Below, one piece after another: positions 41,323-42,859 of a stretch of 42,859 nt of DNA. Origin of the DNA: Pseudomonadota bacterium (GTDB taxonomy: Bacteria; Pseudomonadota; Gammaproteobacteria; Burkholderiales; SHXO01). The first letter of the stretch is position 1; each line of letters starts with the position of its first letter. The notes beneath the pieces are model-generated. The model was not told the origin of the DNA, made no database searches, and saw only the letters and a program-made list of their open reading frames with translations. Where the stretch lies: positions 1 through 42,859 of the forward strand of contig JAEZCG010000254.1 of NCBI GenBank assembly GCA_023430065.1. Reading direction: 5' to 3'. The position numbers and the translations under genes are program-made.

Positions 41323-42783
41323 TCACGGGGCGCACGGACGGCATCGTGCGCAGCAGCCGTCTTGACCCTGTAGGTGTGCCCATTCGATGAATGCATCCTG
41401 AAACTCCTGCGCTGCGGCGGCGCCCGGGTGATTCACGATCGCAACGACCGTGAGCCAGTTGCCTGCGCGGTTGCGCACGTATCCGGCGACCGCCCGCACG
41501 CCGCTGAGATAACCGGTCTTGATGTGCGCCTGTCCCGCGGCGGCCGAGTTGCCGAGCCGGCGCCTGACGGTTCCATCGACGCCGACGATGGGCAGCGATG
41601 CAACGTACTCGGGCATGAGCGGACTGGCGAAGCCTCGAAGCAAAATCCGGGCAAGCGACCTGGCACTGATGCGCTCCGTGCGCGACAGCCCGGAACCGTT
41701 CTCCAGCACAAGCTCCGGCGCGTCGATCCCCGCGTTGCGCAGCCATTCCCCGACCACCTCCGCGGAACGCTGCGCCGTCGCGGGACCGGCCTGCACTCCC
41801 GACAGCGACAAGAACATCTGGCGCGCCATCACGTTGTTGCTGAACTTGTTCATGTCGCGGATGAGCTCCGCCAGGGGCTGGGACTGGACCGACAGCAGCC
41901 GTCGCGCCTGCACGTCGACCGGCTGGGCCCGGACACCTCCTTGGAACTGGCCGCCCAGGTCGGTCCACGTCAGGCGAAACAGGGACAGGGCGTACTCGTC
42001 GGGCGGGAGCAGCGCGAAATTGCGTTCATGCTCGCCGCAATCCTTCGGAAATACACCCGTGAAGGTCAGGCGCGGCACCTCGATCTGCACCTGGGGGCGG
42101 TCCGGCATCGCAGTGCAACTGGCCGCGCCCAACGCGAGCTGGTTTGCGATCTCGATCTGCGGGAAGGGCGGTGTGGTCAGGATCTGCACGGTCCCGCTGT
42201 CGGGCTCCGGGACGAACTGCATGCGCACCGACTTGTAGTTGAACAGCAGCGCGTCCGGAATGACGTTGTAGGGTCGGCTTGGCTCGTTGTCGAAGCGCGC
42301 CGGATCGCTATGATCGAGCTGGAAGTGTGTGCGGTCGAGTACGAGGTCACCGCGGATGTCGCGCAGTCCGCGCGAGCGCAGTTCGGCGAGCATGCCGGTG
42401 AAGCGTTCGAGATCGAGCTTGGGGTCGCCGTATCCCTTGAGTGCGAGATCGCCGTAGAGCGTGTCGCCGGCAAGCACGCCCTGCGCATAGGCCTCTGTCG
42501 TCCAGGTGTAGGACGGTCCGAGGAGCTCGAGTGCCGCAAGCGCGGTGACGAGCTTCATGGTCGACGCAGGATTCATCGGCACGTCGGCATTCCACGCCAA
42601 TACAGGCATGTCTCTGTCCACCTGCTGGACATAGAGCGCCACCGCCTCGCGCGGTATGCCGGTCGGCGCGAGCGCGGCATGGAGCGGCGCGGGCCAGCTT
42701 CCGTCGTGTTGCGCGTACGCGGCGAGTGCGATGAGCAGGGGGAGTGCAAGAACGAAACGCACGGGCGCGAGAATCTTCTGCAT
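41323..42783 (-). CDS. dacB: D-alanyl-D-alanine carboxypeptidase/endopeptidase (PBP4, DacB)
   Basis: A low-molecular-mass class C PBP that trims and cleaves cross-linked peptidoglycan. The 486-residue precursor has a signal peptide (cut near AYA-Q, about 24), the catalytic S74-T-M-K77, a large insert domain with two cysteines (GAASC, PKDC), the SNN motif in NKFSNNVMA, and HIKTGYLSG (KTG box). The C-terminus ends in an odd cysteine-rich tail with Cys477, 478, 481 and 484. ATG 42783 gives a normal signal peptide; the ATG at 42795 overlaps a candidate -10. It is the first gene of its group in the window. Confidence 0.94.
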   Translation of the reverse strand: MQKILAPVRFVLALPLLIALAAYAQHDGSWPAPLHAALAPTGIPREAVALYVQQVDRDMPVLAWNADVPMNPASTMKLVTALAALELLGPSYTWTTEAYAQGVLAGDTLYGDLALKGYGDPKLDLERFTGMLAELRSRGLRDIRGDLVLDRTHFQLDHSDPARFDNEPSRPYNVIPDALLFNYKSVRMQFVPEPDSGTVQILTTPPFPQIEIANQLALGAASCTAMPDRPQVQIEVPRLTFTGVFPKDCGEHERNFALLPPDEYALSLFRLTWTDLGGQFQGGVRAQPVDVQARRLLSVQSQPLAELIRDMNKFSNNVMARQMFLSLSGVQAGPATAQRSAEVVGEWLRNAGIDAPELVLENGSGLSRTERISARSLARILLRGFASPLMPEYVASLPIVGVDGTVRRRLGNSAAAGQAHIKTGYLSGVRAVAGYVRNRAGNWLTVVAIVNHPGAAAAQEFQDAFIEWAHLQGQDGCCARCRPCAP

Positions 42784-42793
42784 CGTGACCGGC

Positions 42794-42799
42794 ATTCTA
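42794..42799 (-). promoter_or_regulatory. Candidate -10 element for dacB
   Basis: TAGAAT on the minus strand lies 10 bases before the chosen dacB ATG, implying a leader of only about 3 bases. No convincing -35 is seen in the remaining 60 bases to the window edge, which otherwise hold nothing recognisable. Confidence 0.35.
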
Positions 42800-42859
42800 G
42801 TTCAGGCGCATCCCCAACCGTGCGTCGGCGCGGCGTGGGTTTATCGCACGCGGCGCGCC

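Overview
This window is a GC-rich stretch of a bacterial chromosome made almost entirely of housekeeping genes. Gene content and order point to a Betaproteobacterium. The diagnostic blocks are pilMNOPQ-aroK-aroB-dgt-gltB-gltD-hemE-priA-argS-SPOR-dsbA, lptD-surA-rsmA, rubredoxin/thiD-thiE-hemL, cytochrome c4/engB/hemB and glmU-glmS. I cannot name the genus from sequence alone. I see no insertion sequence, prophage, CRISPR array, tRNA or rRNA, and no gene-free stretch longer than about 220 bases.

Layout. 1-3586 (+): the 3' part of lptD, then surA and rsmA (outer-membrane biogenesis and ribosome maturation). 3587-4182 (-): gloA and a rubredoxin. 4267-7007 (+): thiD, thiE and hemL, with overlapping ends. 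7011-7625 (-): a di-haem cytochrome c4. 7700-9547 (+): engB and hemB. Between these two, on the minus strand, lies a strong candidate small RNA of about 100 nt. 9573-13385 (-): an operon read mrcA (PBP1A), then a nucleotidyltransferase-like protein, then a YcgR/PilZ protein. 13532-18598 (+): the complete type IV pilus assembly operon pilMNOPQ, closed by a clear terminator. 18702-21519 (+): aroK, aroB and dgt. 21739-28022 (+): gltB and gltD, behind a promoter and a structured leader. 28042-35951 (+): hemE, priA, argS, a SPOR-domain protein, two DsbA-like proteins in tandem and a short-chain dehydrogenase. 35958-42783 (-), in transcription order: dacB (PBP4), glmU, glmS, a ParA-like ATPase, a TPR protein and a HAD hydrolase.

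How the genes work together. Several cell-envelope functions are spread across the window: LPS export (LptD with its chaperone SurA), peptidoglycan precursor supply (GlmS, GlmU), peptidoglycan synthesis and trimming (PBP1A, PBP4, SPOR protein), oxidative folding (DsbA pair) and the pilus machine with its secretin. Tetrapyrrole synthesis is represented by hemL, hemB and hemE, thiamine by thiD and thiE, the shikimate pathway by aroK and aroB, and nitrogen assimilation by gltBD.

Most notable observation. The minus-strand sRNA candidate at about 8364-8463 converges on the 3' end of engB. Spot 42 has this same position in Escherichia coli, and the Spot 42-like ErsA has it in Pseudomonas. The candidate has four stem-loops, an intrinsic terminator, a CUCCUCCC loop complementary to Shine-Dalgarno sequences, and a promoter resembling the sigma-E (ECF) type. 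Secondary points are the structured gltB leader, a 20-bp palindrome between glmU and glmS, an unusual CKWC DsbA paralogue, a cysteine-rich tail on PBP4, and a little-studied nucleotidyltransferase-like gene translationally coupled to mrcA.
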